In this document: positions 9,168 through 18,046 of the stretch, one piece after another
Position numbering within the stretch: the stretch's first letter is position 1
Layout: the number at the start of each line of letters is the position of its first letter
From: Bacteroides sp.
Lineage (GTDB): Bacteria > Bacteroidota > Bacteroidia > Bacteroidales > Muribaculaceae
Reading direction: 5' to 3'
DNA length: 38,206 nt
Assembly (NCBI GenBank): GCA_014802045.1
Contig: JAAVDA010000016.1
Coordinates: 1 to 38,206, forward strand
The notes under the pieces: generated by a model
What the model was told of the DNA's origin: nothing
What the model saw: the letters and a program-made list of their open reading frames with translations, nothing else
Databases searched by the model: none
Translations under genes and position numbers: made by a program

Positions 9168-10019
9168 TCAGCGAATCATGTTTTCGAGCGCAAGCACGAG
9201 GATATCTTCAGCTCCGACATGTTTGAGAATCTCTATTTTATCCCAAAGCTCATCTTCTTTTATGACGGCGTGGAGAGAATACCAGTTTTCGTCGGCCAGA
9301 GGTAGCAGAGTGGGGCTTTTCATGCCGGGCAATATAGCCACAGCCTCCTCTATGTGTTCTTTAGGCAGATTCATGAGCACATATTTTAGCCCACGGCTGT
9401 CTATGATGGAATTGAAGCGGAATTTGAGTTTTTCGATATCGGCTTTTTTCTCTTCGGAGAGTCCGGGAGTGCCGATAAGCACTGCTTCAGAAGGCATGAC
9501 AGTCTCTACCTCCATCAGCCCATTCTGAATGAGAGTGCCTCCTGAAGATACGATATCGAATATCGCATCGGCCATGCCTACAGCCGGAGCTACTTCGACC
9601 GAACCGGCAATCTCATGGATTGAGGCGCTGATACCTTTCTCCTTAAAGAATTTTCTAAGGATATTAGGGTAGGAGGTGGCAATGCGGCGTCCTTCAAACC
9701 ATTCGAGCCCTTCATATTTCGCATCGCGGGGCACAGCCAGCGACAGACGGCAAGCACTGAATCCGAGCCTCATAAGAATCTCTACATCAAGACCCTTTTC
9801 TTCAACCTCATTGAGGCCTACTATACCGATGTCTGCCACATTCATATTTACGGCCTGAGGTATGTCGTCGTCACGGAGATAGAGCACATCCATCGGGAAC
9901 CCCTTTGCATGAGAGATTAGTTTGCGGTGTCCGCCGGAAGCGGTTATGCCGGAGTCGGCAAGGAGCTGCAATGTGTCTTCATTGAGGCGTCCTTTTGCCT
10001 GAATCGCTATTTTCAACAT
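9168..10019 (-). CDS. hisG: ATP phosphoribosyltransferase, long form
   Basis: 283 residues, the long HisG type with its own C-terminal regulatory ACT-like domain (about 210-283, ending VGAEDILVLALENMIR), so no HisZ partner is needed. The catalytic part shows IAIQAKGRLNEDTL, VADIGIVGLNEVEE and the PRPP loop region EIAGSVEVAPAVG. First and committed enzyme, normally inhibited by histidine. First gene of the operon, with its promoter about 30 bases upstream. Confidence 0.95.
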   Translation of the reverse strand: MLKIAIQAKGRLNEDTLQLLADSGITASGGHRKLISHAKGFPMDVLYLRDDDIPQAVNMNVADIGIVGLNEVEEKGLDVEILMRLGFSACRLSLAVPRDAKYEGLEWFEGRRIATSYPNILRKFFKEKGISASIHEIAGSVEVAPAVGMADAIFDIVSSGGTLIQNGLMEVETVMPSEAVLIGTPGLSEEKKADIEKLKFRFNSIIDSRGLKYVLMNLPKEHIEEAVAILPGMKSPTLLPLADENWYSLHAVIKEDELWDKIEILKHVGAEDILVLALENMIR

Positions 10020-10047
10020 TTTCTTAAATCAGTTATTTGCAGATGTG

Positions 10048-10079
10048 CAAAGTTAACCATTTATCTGTAAAAAGACAAA
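10048..10079 (-). promoter_or_regulatory. Promoter of the histidine operon
   Basis: On the minus strand TTTG (10076-10079) is followed after 20 bases by TAACTTTG (10048-10055), a full Bacteroidetes -33/-7 promoter. The expected start near 10043 leaves only about 24 bases of leader before hisG, so there is no room for a His leader peptide or attenuator. The -33 box lies in the T-rich tail of the upstream terminator. Confidence 0.8.
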
Positions 10080-10110
10080 CTTCCCGAAGCAAAGGATTGC
10101 TCCGGGAAGT
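10079..10110 (-). terminator. Terminator of the exporter operon
   Basis: ACTTCCCG (10079-10086) pairs with CGGGAAGT (10103-10110), and inside AGCAA (10088-10092) pairs with TTGCT (10097-10101) across one A/C mismatch. On the minus strand the stem is followed by TTTGTCTTTTT. It lies 28 bases after the tolC-like stop and directly before the his promoter. Confidence 0.75.
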
Positions 10111-10137
10111 GGATATGGCGACGGAAATAATCTGGGT

Positions 10138-11442
10138 TTAGCGTCCGGTGGAATAGAATGTGAGGATACGTCGGCGCAACAGAGACTCATATTTGGCCTG
10201 AACGGCTGTGCTCACCGCTCGGATGTATTCAGTCTTAGCTTGCTCAAACTCTGTGGCATTGGCTTTTCCGTAATTATATTTCTCGCGCATGGCATTGAGG
10301 GCTGCAAGAGTACTCTCTGTGGCTACCCGGCTTGACTCCAGGCGCTTTTCGGCGGCTATAGCTTGAGCATGGGCCTGAACTATGGCTTTGTAAAGGCGAT
10401 TTTCCGAATCTTTGAGCTGAAGGCGTGCGGAAATCTCCTGCACTTTGGCCCGGCGCACGGAATTGCGTGTGGAGAAAGCGTCGAAGATGGGAATGTTGAG
10501 AGAAATGCCCAGCGACTTGCTTAGATTGTGGCGCATCTGCGGTCCGAATCCTTCGTTGGAATATCCCGACACTTTATAGTAGCTGCTCCCTATTCCGGCA
10601 GAGAAGGAAAGGGTGGGGAGATAACCGCTTTTGGCCACTTCAACCGATTTACCGGCCGCCTCGACGCCGAGGCGAGAAGCCTTGACCGAATGATTGACGC
10701 TCATGGCTGCATTGAATAGTTCGTCGGCCGGTGAGAGGGCGCCCGAGGGAGTCTCTCCGAGAAGTTCGATATCGAAACCATCGGATGATTCGAGTTCCAG
10801 AAGCTGGGCAAGATCGAGCAGGGCTATGGAGCGGTCATTGAGTGCGGTCACTACCGAAAGTTCATCCTGAGCCACCTGCGATTCGGCCTGAAGAATATCG
10901 AGTTCGGGTATCTTTCCGGCAGCCAGAAGCTCGCGGCGGCGGGTGAGCTCCACATTTGATAGATTGAGCTGCTCGGTGGCCACACGGTGAATCTCACCGT
11001 AATATAGCACCTGAAGATATTGAGCAATGACATTGAGGGTTATATCATCTTTAGCCGATTCAAGCTGCTCTATAACCATGCGCAGATTGGTGCGCGCATA
11101 ATCAAGATTGCGCACTCGGCGCATGCCTTGAAAAACAGGGAGCGAGAGTCCGGCATTCCATCCGAAGTTGGATGTGTTGCGGTTTGCATAAGTGTTTTCG
11201 GCAGTTAGGCCGCGACCAAAACTGAACGATTGATTTGCACCGGCCGAGAGAGTGGGGAGAAAAGCATCTTTGGCAGAAGTCACATCAATTTCAGCGGATG
11301 CAGCGCTCAATTGGCGGCTCTTTACCGTGAGATTATGGCTCACTGCATAGTTTATGCAACTGTCAAGACTCCACGGTGTGGCGGCAGAAGCTGTGAAAGC
11401 AGCTGCAAGCGAAAGTAGGGCTATGGCTATTATGGGTTTCAT
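10138..11442 (-). CDS. tolC: TolC-family outer membrane efflux protein
   Basis: 434 residues with an N-terminal signal peptide (IIAIALLSLAAAFTASA) and two OEP repeats (about 25-215 and 240-425), each with long amphipathic helices and the repeated L-rich pattern of TolC proteins. It should form the trimeric outer-membrane channel for the exporter encoded just upstream. It follows the MacA-type adaptor by 2 bases and is the last gene of the operon. Confidence 0.88.
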   Translation of the reverse strand: MKPIIAIALLSLAAAFTASAATPWSLDSCINYAVSHNLTVKSRQLSAASAEIDVTSAKDAFLPTLSAGANQSFSFGRGLTAENTYANRNTSNFGWNAGLSLPVFQGMRRVRNLDYARTNLRMVIEQLESAKDDITLNVIAQYLQVLYYGEIHRVATEQLNLSNVELTRRRELLAAGKIPELDILQAESQVAQDELSVVTALNDRSIALLDLAQLLELESSDGFDIELLGETPSGALSPADELFNAAMSVNHSVKASRLGVEAAGKSVEVAKSGYLPTLSFSAGIGSSYYKVSGYSNEGFGPQMRHNLSKSLGISLNIPIFDAFSTRNSVRRAKVQEISARLQLKDSENRLYKAIVQAHAQAIAAEKRLESSRVATESTLAALNAMREKYNYGKANATEFEQAKTEYIRAVSTAVQAKYESLLRRRILTFYSTGR

Positions 11443-11444
11443 TA

Positions 11445-12542
11445 TTATTTCTTGATGATTTCGCCGCGGAGACGGGCAGTGGATTCGATGCCAGATTTTA
11501 CTTCAATGTTTATGCCGTCGCTTGACCCGGTGGTTACGGGGGTGCGTCTGAACTGCTGATCGGGCACACTGTCGGTGAGGAGATAGACGAATGTGCTGTC
11601 GCCCGCAAACTCAACAACCCCTTCGGGGATAGTCAGTACACCGGCCGAGTTGCTGATGGTCACGGTGGCATTGGCGCTATATCCGGCGCGCAATCCGGAT
11701 ATCGAATCGGCCTCGAGAGCGGCTTTGATTTCAAAAGTGTTTGCACCGTTTTCTTCTGTGCCTTTTGGAGCGATATATTCAATTCTGGCGGTGGGTGTGA
11801 GTCCGGGGAGGGCACCGATTGATATCGCCATGGGCATTCCCACGGCTATCTGGCCAACTTCGGTCTCGTCTACCTTGCCCTTGAATATGAGGTTGCTCAT
11901 GTCGGCGATTGTGGCCACGGTTGTGCCATCATTGAACGTGTTGGCCTGAATCACAGATGTACCCACCTTTACGGGAACATCAAGAATAAGACCGCCGATT
12001 GTGGCTCGGACAAGTGTGTTGCTTTCAGATGCATTGTAGCGCGACACTCCATCCTTTACGATTGCATAAGAATCGTTGGCTGCTTCGAGTTCGCGGCGAG
12101 CCTGCTGATAGGTGGTTTCGGATGTTTCGAATTCCTCGCGCGAAATCACTTTTTTCTCAAAGAGAGTGCGGTTACGCTCAAACTTGTTTTTGGCATCTTC
12201 AAGAGATATTTTGGCCGATTCCACTCTGCTCATGGCCGAAGATAGCTGGGAGGCTTCGGGGATAACCTTGATGCGGGCAATGACGTCGCCTTCCTTCACA
12301 ATGTCGCCGGGTTCCACATTGATTTCGGTAATGATTCCGGATATCTGCGGCTTGATATTGATTTCGTCGCGTGGCTCAATCTTGCCGGTCAGCACGGTGG
12401 TGCGCTCTATATCGCCATATTCGGGAGATATGATGGCATAGGTGGTTTTCTCAGGCCGTGAGTTGAGATAGAGAAACACGAATGTGCCGACAAAGATAGC
12501 AGCTATCACTATCCAGAGCAGAATTTTGAAAACTTTCTTCAT
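11445..12542 (-). CDS. macA: MacA/HlyD-type periplasmic adaptor (membrane fusion protein)
   Basis: 365 residues. One N-terminal membrane anchor (about 5-27: ILLWIVIAAIFVGTFVFLYL), then the biotinyl-lipoyl-like half (IKPQISGIITEINVEPGDIVKEGDVIARI), an alpha-hairpin (about 95-155), the second lipoyl half and a beta-barrel domain. It should link the MacB permeases to TolC across the periplasm. Order in the operon is ATPase, permease, permease, adaptor, channel. The substrate is not shown by the sequence (macrolide, lipopeptide, peptide or siderophore are all possible). Confidence 0.88.
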   Translation of the reverse strand: MKKVFKILLWIVIAAIFVGTFVFLYLNSRPEKTTYAIISPEYGDIERTTVLTGKIEPRDEINIKPQISGIITEINVEPGDIVKEGDVIARIKVIPEASQLSSAMSRVESAKISLEDAKNKFERNRTLFEKKVISREEFETSETTYQQARRELEAANDSYAIVKDGVSRYNASESNTLVRATIGGLILDVPVKVGTSVIQANTFNDGTTVATIADMSNLIFKGKVDETEVGQIAVGMPMAISIGALPGLTPTARIEYIAPKGTEENGANTFEIKAALEADSISGLRAGYSANATVTISNSAGVLTIPEGVVEFAGDSTFVYLLTDSVPDQQFRRTPVTTGSSDGINIEVKSGIESTARLRGEIIKK

Positions 12543-12584
12543 ATGGGTGGATGTTTTAATATTTTCAGTGATTGAAAGGTTGTG

Positions 12585-13835
12585 TTATTTGTCGTTCATA
12601 GCCTCGATTGGCTTGATGCGCATTGCTTTTATTGCAGGAATAAGTCCGGCCGCTGTGCCGAGCACAAGAAACACAATCATAATGGTCATGGCATGTGAGA
12701 ATGACAACTGGAAGTGTGCGCTGCCGGTCACGGGATCGGTGGTGATATGGTCTACAGCGGCGAGCACCAGCGTGGCGAAGCAGATTCCGGCAGTCCCCGC
12801 AATGGCTGTGAGCACCATGCCCTCAGATAGAATCTGGACTATGATGTCGCGGGGTTTCGCACCGATGGCACGGCGGATGCCTATCTCCTGAGTGCGTTCC
12901 TTCACGATTATCCACATGATATTGCCTACGCCGATAATGCCCGCTATGAGAGTTCCGGCCCCGACAAAGATGGCGAGCAGACTTATGCCGAGAAATAGAT
13001 TATCTACCATCTCAAACATTTCAGCGACATTAAACATGCCGATAGCATTGTCATCTTCGGGATGAATGGGATGGTTGGACCGGATGGTGCGGAATATGGC
13101 CGGTTTCAGCTCGTCGGGCGAGTGGCTCTGACTCACCATGAATATCATGAAGCCCACTTCGTTGCCCATATTGAATGCACGGCGCATGGTGGATAGGGGC
13201 ATGAGAAACGAATCGTCAATCTTGTTTCCTCCGATATTGGCCTCGGCAGTCTGACCCGCCACACCGACCACCTGAAAGTAGATGCCGTTGAGCGACACGA
13301 ATTTACCGAGCGGGTCTTCAGAGCCGAATAATTCATCGGCAAGATTCTTGCCTATAACCACAACCTTGCGCGATGCAAAAATGTCGTTTTCGTTGATCAG
13401 TCGTCCGGAATAGAGCAGAGGCACCTGAATCTTGAAATAATCGGCTTCGACACCAGACACAGAAGATGATGTCGATTTTGTGGCATAGGCTGCCGTAACG
13501 CTTTGGGCGGCTATGCCCGAGGAGGCCTCGATGTGGGGCACACGAGCACGGATATTGTCAATATCGGTCTGTGTGATGCTCCAACGCATACCTTTGTTGA
13601 AACCTCTGTAGGATATTGATGTGCGGTTTGGAAATATAGCGGCCATATTGGTGGCGAAACCGTCGAAATTGCGCATCAGCAGTCCCTTCAGTCCCGACGC
13701 ACCACCCCAGAGCATTGACAGCATGGCGGTGCCCCAGAAAATACCGAAGGCTGTGAGAAAAGTGCGCGTCTTGTTTCTGGCAAGTGTAGCTCCGATTTCT
13801 TTCCAGTTTTCTAAGTCGAATATTGGATTCTTCAT
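12585..13835 (-). CDS. MacB/FtsX-type ABC transporter permease (second of two)
   Basis: 416 residues: an N-terminal TM helix around 22-45, a periplasmic MacB core domain (about 50-260), then three C-terminal TM helices with the cytoplasmic motif KERTQEIGIRRAIGAKPRDI and the final PAIKAMRIKPIEAM signature. It has no ATPase domain, so the nucleotide-binding protein is the separate gene upstream. It starts 19 bases after the first permease. The two are paralogues and probably form a heterodimer. Confidence 0.88.
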   Translation of the reverse strand: MKNPIFDLENWKEIGATLARNKTRTFLTAFGIFWGTAMLSMLWGGASGLKGLLMRNFDGFATNMAAIFPNRTSISYRGFNKGMRWSITQTDIDNIRARVPHIEASSGIAAQSVTAAYATKSTSSSVSGVEADYFKIQVPLLYSGRLINENDIFASRKVVVIGKNLADELFGSEDPLGKFVSLNGIYFQVVGVAGQTAEANIGGNKIDDSFLMPLSTMRRAFNMGNEVGFMIFMVSQSHSPDELKPAIFRTIRSNHPIHPEDDNAIGMFNVAEMFEMVDNLFLGISLLAIFVGAGTLIAGIIGVGNIMWIIVKERTQEIGIRRAIGAKPRDIIVQILSEGMVLTAIAGTAGICFATLVLAAVDHITTDPVTGSAHFQLSFSHAMTIMIVFLVLGTAAGLIPAIKAMRIKPIEAMNDK

Positions 13836-13854
13836 TTTTCCGACAGTGATGTGG

Positions 13855-15075
13855 TTATTCGTCGCGCAGGGCTTCGACCGGTTTTACTTTGGTGGCTTTT
13901 ATGGCCGGAAACAATCCGGCGAGCGCTCCGGCTATAATGAGCACTATGGTGACCTCGATGGCTATGCTGAGAGAAATGGTTGGATTTTTCATCACATCAT
14001 TCTCACCGATTATATTTGAGGCTATCTGCATCACAGCCATGCCGAGCACAATCCCTATATAGCCGAACATGGTGGTGATGGCTACACTCTCAGTCACAAT
14101 CTGGGTGAGGATATTGGAAGGTTTGGCTCCTATGGCGCGGCGTATGCCTATTTCGTGGGTGCGCTCACGCACCGACACAAACATGATGTTGCTCACGCCC
14201 ACTATACCTGAAAGGAGTGTGAAAATACCGATTATCCACACAGACATATTGAGGATATTGAAGGCTGTGCTTTCCTTGAGATAGGAAGAGAAGCGGTTGT
14301 AGATATGAAGGGCATTCTTATCGTCGGGGGAGTAGGTGTGGGCCTTGGCAAGATTTTCTCTCACGGCGGTTTCTGCACGGTCGGCATCTTCCTGAGTGGA
14401 AAGTCCCTTGAGCTTCACCTGCAGATTGGAAACCTTTCCGTCTGTTCCGGCAAGCGACATGGCCGTGGTGAAGGGTATATAGATATCGGTGATCCAGCGG
14501 TGTTCATGCACTCCCACAACAAGCCATGAAAGACCCATTGCGCTGAGACGCTGCCCCACGGCCTTGTCTTCGGATCCGAATAGCAGTTTTGCGTTTTCCT
14601 TACCGAGAACCATGACTTTGCGGTTATAGCGGATATCGGCATCGTTGATAAAGCGTCCGTGTGAAATCGTAAGGTCATACATCTCTTTTTCGGCTGGGAA
14701 AACCCCTTGTGGACTCGCGCTCACATAGTCTTTTGAAGATGAAATAGTGGTGGAGGGGAGATATTTGTAGGAGGCCACATCTTCCACAATGCCAGGAAGG
14801 TCATGCTGCAGATTGCTGATGTCGTCCATGTTTGGCTGCACCATGCGTCCCTCCTTGTAGCCACGGAAGGGTTCGGTGGTCACACCCTGATACACATTGA
14901 GACGACTTGAGCGCTCCGAAGAACGATTGCTGTTGAACGAATTCGTGACTCCCCGCGCCATGCCGAGAAGAATGATGAGCATGAATATGCCCCATGCCAC
15001 AGCAAAGCCGGTGAGAAAAGTGCGCAGCTTGTTGTTGCGCATCGTCTGGACTATTTCTCTAAGAAGATCAAACAT
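13855..15075 (-). CDS. MacB/FtsX-type ABC transporter permease (first of two)
   Basis: 406 residues with the same layout as its neighbour: TM helix near 18-40, MacB periplasmic domain, three C-terminal TM helices, the RERTHEIGIRRAIGAKPSNI coupling motif and PAIKATKVKPVEAL at the end. Its start overlaps the ATPase gene by 8 bases. The N-terminal motif NKLRTFLTGFAVAWGIFML matches the NKTRTFLTAFGIFWG of the second copy, which supports duplication and heterodimer formation. Confidence 0.88.
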   Translation of the reverse strand: MFDLLREIVQTMRNNKLRTFLTGFAVAWGIFMLIILLGMARGVTNSFNSNRSSERSSRLNVYQGVTTEPFRGYKEGRMVQPNMDDISNLQHDLPGIVEDVASYKYLPSTTISSSKDYVSASPQGVFPAEKEMYDLTISHGRFINDADIRYNRKVMVLGKENAKLLFGSEDKAVGQRLSAMGLSWLVVGVHEHRWITDIYIPFTTAMSLAGTDGKVSNLQVKLKGLSTQEDADRAETAVRENLAKAHTYSPDDKNALHIYNRFSSYLKESTAFNILNMSVWIIGIFTLLSGIVGVSNIMFVSVRERTHEIGIRRAIGAKPSNILTQIVTESVAITTMFGYIGIVLGMAVMQIASNIIGENDVMKNPTISLSIAIEVTIVLIIAGALAGLFPAIKATKVKPVEALRDE

Positions 15076-15751
15076 TGATGGTGGGTGTGGTGGGTTGGAT
15101 AATGCCGTCGGCTATACGGATCACTCTGTCTGTGGCCTCGCCCACGTTGGGGTCGTGGGTCACGATGACTATGGTCATCCCATCGGAATTGAGCTGACGG
15201 AACACCTGCATCACATCTTTTGAGGTCTTGGAGTCGAGGGCTCCTGTGGGCTCGTCTGCAAGAATTATAGAGGGTTTTGTGATGAGAGAGCGGGCTATCG
15301 CCACACGCTGCTTCTGACCGCCTGAGAGTTCGCCCGGGAGATGATGGGCGCGGTCGGCAAGACCCATACGCTCAAGCTGCTCCATAGCGAGGATATTTCG
15401 CTTACGGCGCGACACACCCTGATAAAATAGCGGCAGGGCAACATTTTCCACCGCATTCTTATAGCTGATAAGATTAAACGACTGAAACACAAATCCTATC
15501 ATACGATTGCGGAGCTCGGCAGCGCGGTTTTCGCTGAGGTTTTTGATGAGTACACCGTCGAGGCGATAGTCGCCGGTATCATATGTGTCAAGGATACCCA
15601 ATATATTAAGGAGTGTCGATTTCCCGGAGCCGGATGCTCCCATAATCGACACGAGTTCTCCTCGCTCAATATCGAGGTTGATGCCCTTGAGCACATGGAG
15701 CGGCACAGCTCCGGGGTAGGTCTTGTTTACGTCTTTAAGCGTAATTATCAT
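15068..15751 (-). CDS. ABC transporter ATP-binding protein, MacB/LolD type
   Basis: 227 residues. Walker A GASGSGKST near residue 40, Q-loop FVFQSFNLI, signature LSGGQKQRVAIARSLI, Walker B IILADEPTGALD and switch His in IVTHDP. It closely resembles the LolD/MacB ATPase class that works with FtsX-like permeases. It is the first gene of the exporter operon. I found no TAnnTTTG box on the minus strand upstream, so its promoter is unplaced. Confidence 0.93.
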   Translation of the reverse strand: MIITLKDVNKTYPGAVPLHVLKGINLDIERGELVSIMGASGSGKSTLLNILGILDTYDTGDYRLDGVLIKNLSENRAAELRNRMIGFVFQSFNLISYKNAVENVALPLFYQGVSRRKRNILAMEQLERMGLADRAHHLPGELSGGQKQRVAIARSLITKPSIILADEPTGALDSKTSKDVMQVFRQLNSDGMTIVIVTHDPNVGEATDRVIRIADGIIQPTTPTINV

Positions 15752-15902
15752 GATGAACAGTTAGTGTCTATGGTGTGGAAATTCACCGGATTAAAACATG
15801 GGCGGGAGAGGGCTCCTCTTCCGATAACATTCTTTAGACGCCATGAGGTTAGGAAAAGTTACATCCCCTCTCCGTTTTTTTAGAAAAAAATATGGAAGGA
15901 GT
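15752..15902. other. Intergenic region upstream of the exporter ATPase
   Basis: No gene seen. It contains complementary 8-mers GGAGAGGG (15805-15812) and CCCTCTCC (15866-15873), the latter followed by a run of seven T, and a TTTTTTT-AGA-AAAAAAA palindrome near 15875-15891. The 53-base loop makes the first pair a weak terminator candidate only. Confidence 0.35.
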
Positions 15903-15934
15903 TTTGGATAATTGAACACTGTGTGCTAACTTTG
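15903..15934 (+). promoter_or_regulatory. Promoter of the candidate structured RNA
   Basis: TTTG (15903-15906), 20 bases, then TAACTTTG (15927-15934) gives a textbook Bacteroidetes promoter on the plus strand. It points away from the exporter operon. No long gene follows for 400 bases on this strand. Confidence 0.82.
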
Positions 15935-15939
15935 CGTTA

Positions 15940-16228
15940 CAAAGATGAAGCGAGAGAGCAGAATCAATCAAACTACCGACATAACTTCTACCACATCAAA
16001 GTAGATTGGGAAACTCATCAATTACATGTGAAATGCCGAGACAAGCTTGGCCGGTCAATGGCGGGCCCCATCCCCGCAAGGGGAGGCTTAATTAGCCCAG
16101 GCGGATTACAAAGACCGACGAGCACTCAAATCCTGTCATCCGGAGTTTCATCGCATCCTTTGGTGTGGCTCATATAAGACCGACCGCAATAAACGTGGAT
16201 ATCTCTACGATAGCGGTCGGTCTTTTTT
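15940..16228 (+). ncRNA. Candidate structured non-coding RNA, about 290 nt, unidentified
   Basis: It lies between a consensus promoter (15903-15934) and a 12-bp intrinsic terminator. Visible helices: TCCCC-GCAA-GGGGA with a GNRA tetraloop (16071-16084), GGCT-TAATT-AGCC directly after it (16085-16097), both enclosed by CGGTC/GACCG (16052-16056 with 16113-16117), and a longer-range GAAACTC/GAGTTTC pairing (16009-16015 with about 16144-16150). AAGACCGAC occurs twice (16111, 16176), so the terminator's 3' arm has two possible partners. A 19-codon frame (MKRESRINQ...) starts at 15945 almost at the transcript's 5' end. It has no ribosome site and is probably fortuitous. I see no signature of SRP RNA, tmRNA or RNase P. 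6S RNA or a lineage-specific sRNA are open possibilities. Confidence 0.6.
16176..16228 (+). terminator. Intrinsic terminator of the candidate RNA
   Basis: AAGACCGACCGC (16176-16187) and GCGGTCGGTCTT (16213-16224) are perfectly complementary over 12 bp, followed by a T-run to 16228. The 25-nt loop is longer than usual. Confidence 0.85.
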
Positions 16229-16319
16229 ATTTGCGGTCATTTCCACCACTACACTTATCCGCCATACCTCTGGTGCTTGAAACAAGAGGCTGAGGAAGAA
16301 CATTTCATTACGAACGAAA

Positions 16320-16354
16320 AGGTCCACCCGGATTGAAAATAACCGGATGGACCT
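16320..16354 (-). terminator. Probable terminator after the GH20 gene
   Basis: GGTCCA pairs with TGGACC and CCGG with CCGG across a single mismatch (16321-16331 with 16343-16353). On the minus strand the stem is followed by TTTTCGTT, a modest T-tract, 29 bases after the hexosaminidase stop. Confidence 0.6.
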
Positions 16355-16382
16355 ATTCGATGGTGTTTATGTGCTGAGGTTG

Positions 16383-17999
16383 TTATTCATTCATAAATTC
16401 ATGAGGAGCGAAGTTCCAGTCGCGGGCACGGAGCATTGGCTCCTGAGCGCGGATTCGGGTGCGGAAATCGGAGTAGTCGCGGAGATTCTGAGGAGTCCAG
16501 GCCGCCTCGGCCACAGCTGCCAGACGGGGCATCATCAGATATTCGAGAAATTCGGGAGTTATCACATATTCCGACCAGAAGTTGGCCTGCACCCCGAGAT
16601 ATTTGTCGTGCAGATTGGCCGGCACATTCTTTAGCGGCACATAATTGTAGACAGCTTCGAGGGTTTCTGTGCCTGCACCCTGCGACACCGGTTCGGTGGC
16701 GAGAGGCGACTGCTTGCGGTTTATGTAGTAAGGAATCTGGGGAGAAAGAATTGTGGTCATTCCGCGGCCTGCGGCATCGAGGGCAGCCTTGTCGGCACCC
16801 ACCCATGCCATAATGGTGATGTCAGAAGGAAGCATATCGGTGTTGCCGTGGAGCACTTCATTCCAGAAAATCAGCTTGCGGCGGTCTGACTCGGGTTTGG
16901 TGGCCATATGGTCATTGAGCTGCTTGTAGAAGTTGAGCTGCAGGTCGCGGAAATTTGTGGAGCCTATGCTGTCGAGTTGAGCCACACACTGGGCATTTGC
17001 TTCCCATTTGTCGGTGGGGCATTCGTCACCCCCGAGATGGAGATAAGGGAACGGGAAGAGAGGCACGAGCTCATCGATGATATCCTTGGCCATCTGCACT
17101 GCGGCAGGGTTGGCCACATTCATCACGTCGGGCGACACTCCCTGCATCAGCCACACTTCGTGGGGATTTTCAGGATCACAGGCCAATAGCTCCGGATAGG
17201 CGGCAACGGCAGCCTGAGTGTGGCCGGGTATGTCAATCTCGGGCACTACTTCTATGAATCGGTCAGCCGCATAGGCCACTATCTCGCGGATATCATCCTG
17301 AGTGTAGAAGCCGCCGTAGGCCACGGTGTCGGGCTCCATTTTGCGCCATCCGAGTGATTTGCTGCCGCGCTGAGCGCCGACTTCTGTAAGCTTGGGATAT
17401 TTCTTTATCTCGATGCGCCATCCCTGGTCTTCGGTGAGATGCCAGTGGAAACGGTTCATCTTATAGGCGGCCATCATGTCGAGCACTTTTTTCACCTCAT
17501 CTTTGCCGAAGATATGGCGACCCTCGTCAAGCATGAACCCGCGCCATCCGAAGCGTGGAGCATCGGCAATTTCCAAGCAGGGGAGTGTGGCGGGAGCTGT
17601 CTGAGTGGTGAAGGGGAGCAGCTGGCGGAGAGTCTGAAGGGCATAGAAGAACCCCGCCGGGCGTGAGGCGGCGGCCGTAATGCCCTGCGGATTTATGGAG
17701 AGTAGATAGGCTTCAGGGCCAAGGTCGGGATTTAGAGTGAGGTTGATTTCGGCTTTTCCGGTGGCAGGAGTGAAAGTGGTACCGGCGCCTTTTTCAAGGT
17801 CTGCCTTAAGGAGGTTGAACACGTGGGCTACACTGTCGCCGGCATAGGCTGGCACAGAGTATGTGGTCGGAGAGCTGAAGCGGAATTCACCGGAAATCTC
17901 TGTGACAGACGCCGGTTTTGGCACTAAGGGTGTGGTGGCTGCAACAGCGGTTGCTGCGATAAATCCGAGCATCAGCGAGATGAGGGGTTTGATTCTCAT
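16383..17999 (-). CDS. Beta-N-acetylhexosaminidase, glycoside hydrolase family 20
   Basis: 538 residues with a signal peptide (about 1-20, LISLMLGFIAATAVA). An N-terminal GH20b domain (about 22-145) precedes the catalytic TIM barrel (about 148-500). The catalytic Asp-Glu pair is in LHLGGDECPTDKWEA. FHWHLTEDQGWRIEIKKYP and IPEIDIPGHTQAA-like (VPEIDIPGH) segments are also typical. It removes terminal GlcNAc/GalNAc from glycans by the substrate-assisted mechanism, probably in the periplasm or at the surface, as in host-glycan-foraging Bacteroidales. It is a single-gene unit read divergently from the DUF418 gene, with a dyad over its promoter. Confidence 0.93.
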   Translation of the reverse strand: MRIKPLISLMLGFIAATAVAATTPLVPKPASVTEISGEFRFSSPTTYSVPAYAGDSVAHVFNLLKADLEKGAGTTFTPATGKAEINLTLNPDLGPEAYLLSINPQGITAAASRPAGFFYALQTLRQLLPFTTQTAPATLPCLEIADAPRFGWRGFMLDEGRHIFGKDEVKKVLDMMAAYKMNRFHWHLTEDQGWRIEIKKYPKLTEVGAQRGSKSLGWRKMEPDTVAYGGFYTQDDIREIVAYAADRFIEVVPEIDIPGHTQAAVAAYPELLACDPENPHEVWLMQGVSPDVMNVANPAAVQMAKDIIDELVPLFPFPYLHLGGDECPTDKWEANAQCVAQLDSIGSTNFRDLQLNFYKQLNDHMATKPESDRRKLIFWNEVLHGNTDMLPSDITIMAWVGADKAALDAAGRGMTTILSPQIPYYINRKQSPLATEPVSQGAGTETLEAVYNYVPLKNVPANLHDKYLGVQANFWSEYVITPEFLEYLMMPRLAAVAEAAWTPQNLRDYSDFRTRIRAQEPMLRARDWNFAPHEFMNE

Positions 18000-18046
18000 G
18001 GCTATGACTGAATATAAGAAGTTAGTATATTATGATTTCTGTAGTT

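Noticed and set aside
10020-10047. Histidine leader peptide or attenuator before hisG
   Set aside because: The promoter lies too close to the start codon to leave room for one.
15940-16228. SRP RNA, tmRNA or RNase P RNA as identity of the candidate RNA
   Set aside because: The diagnostic conserved sequences of these RNAs (SRP apical loop, tmRNA tRNA-like ends, RNase P P4 core) are not present.
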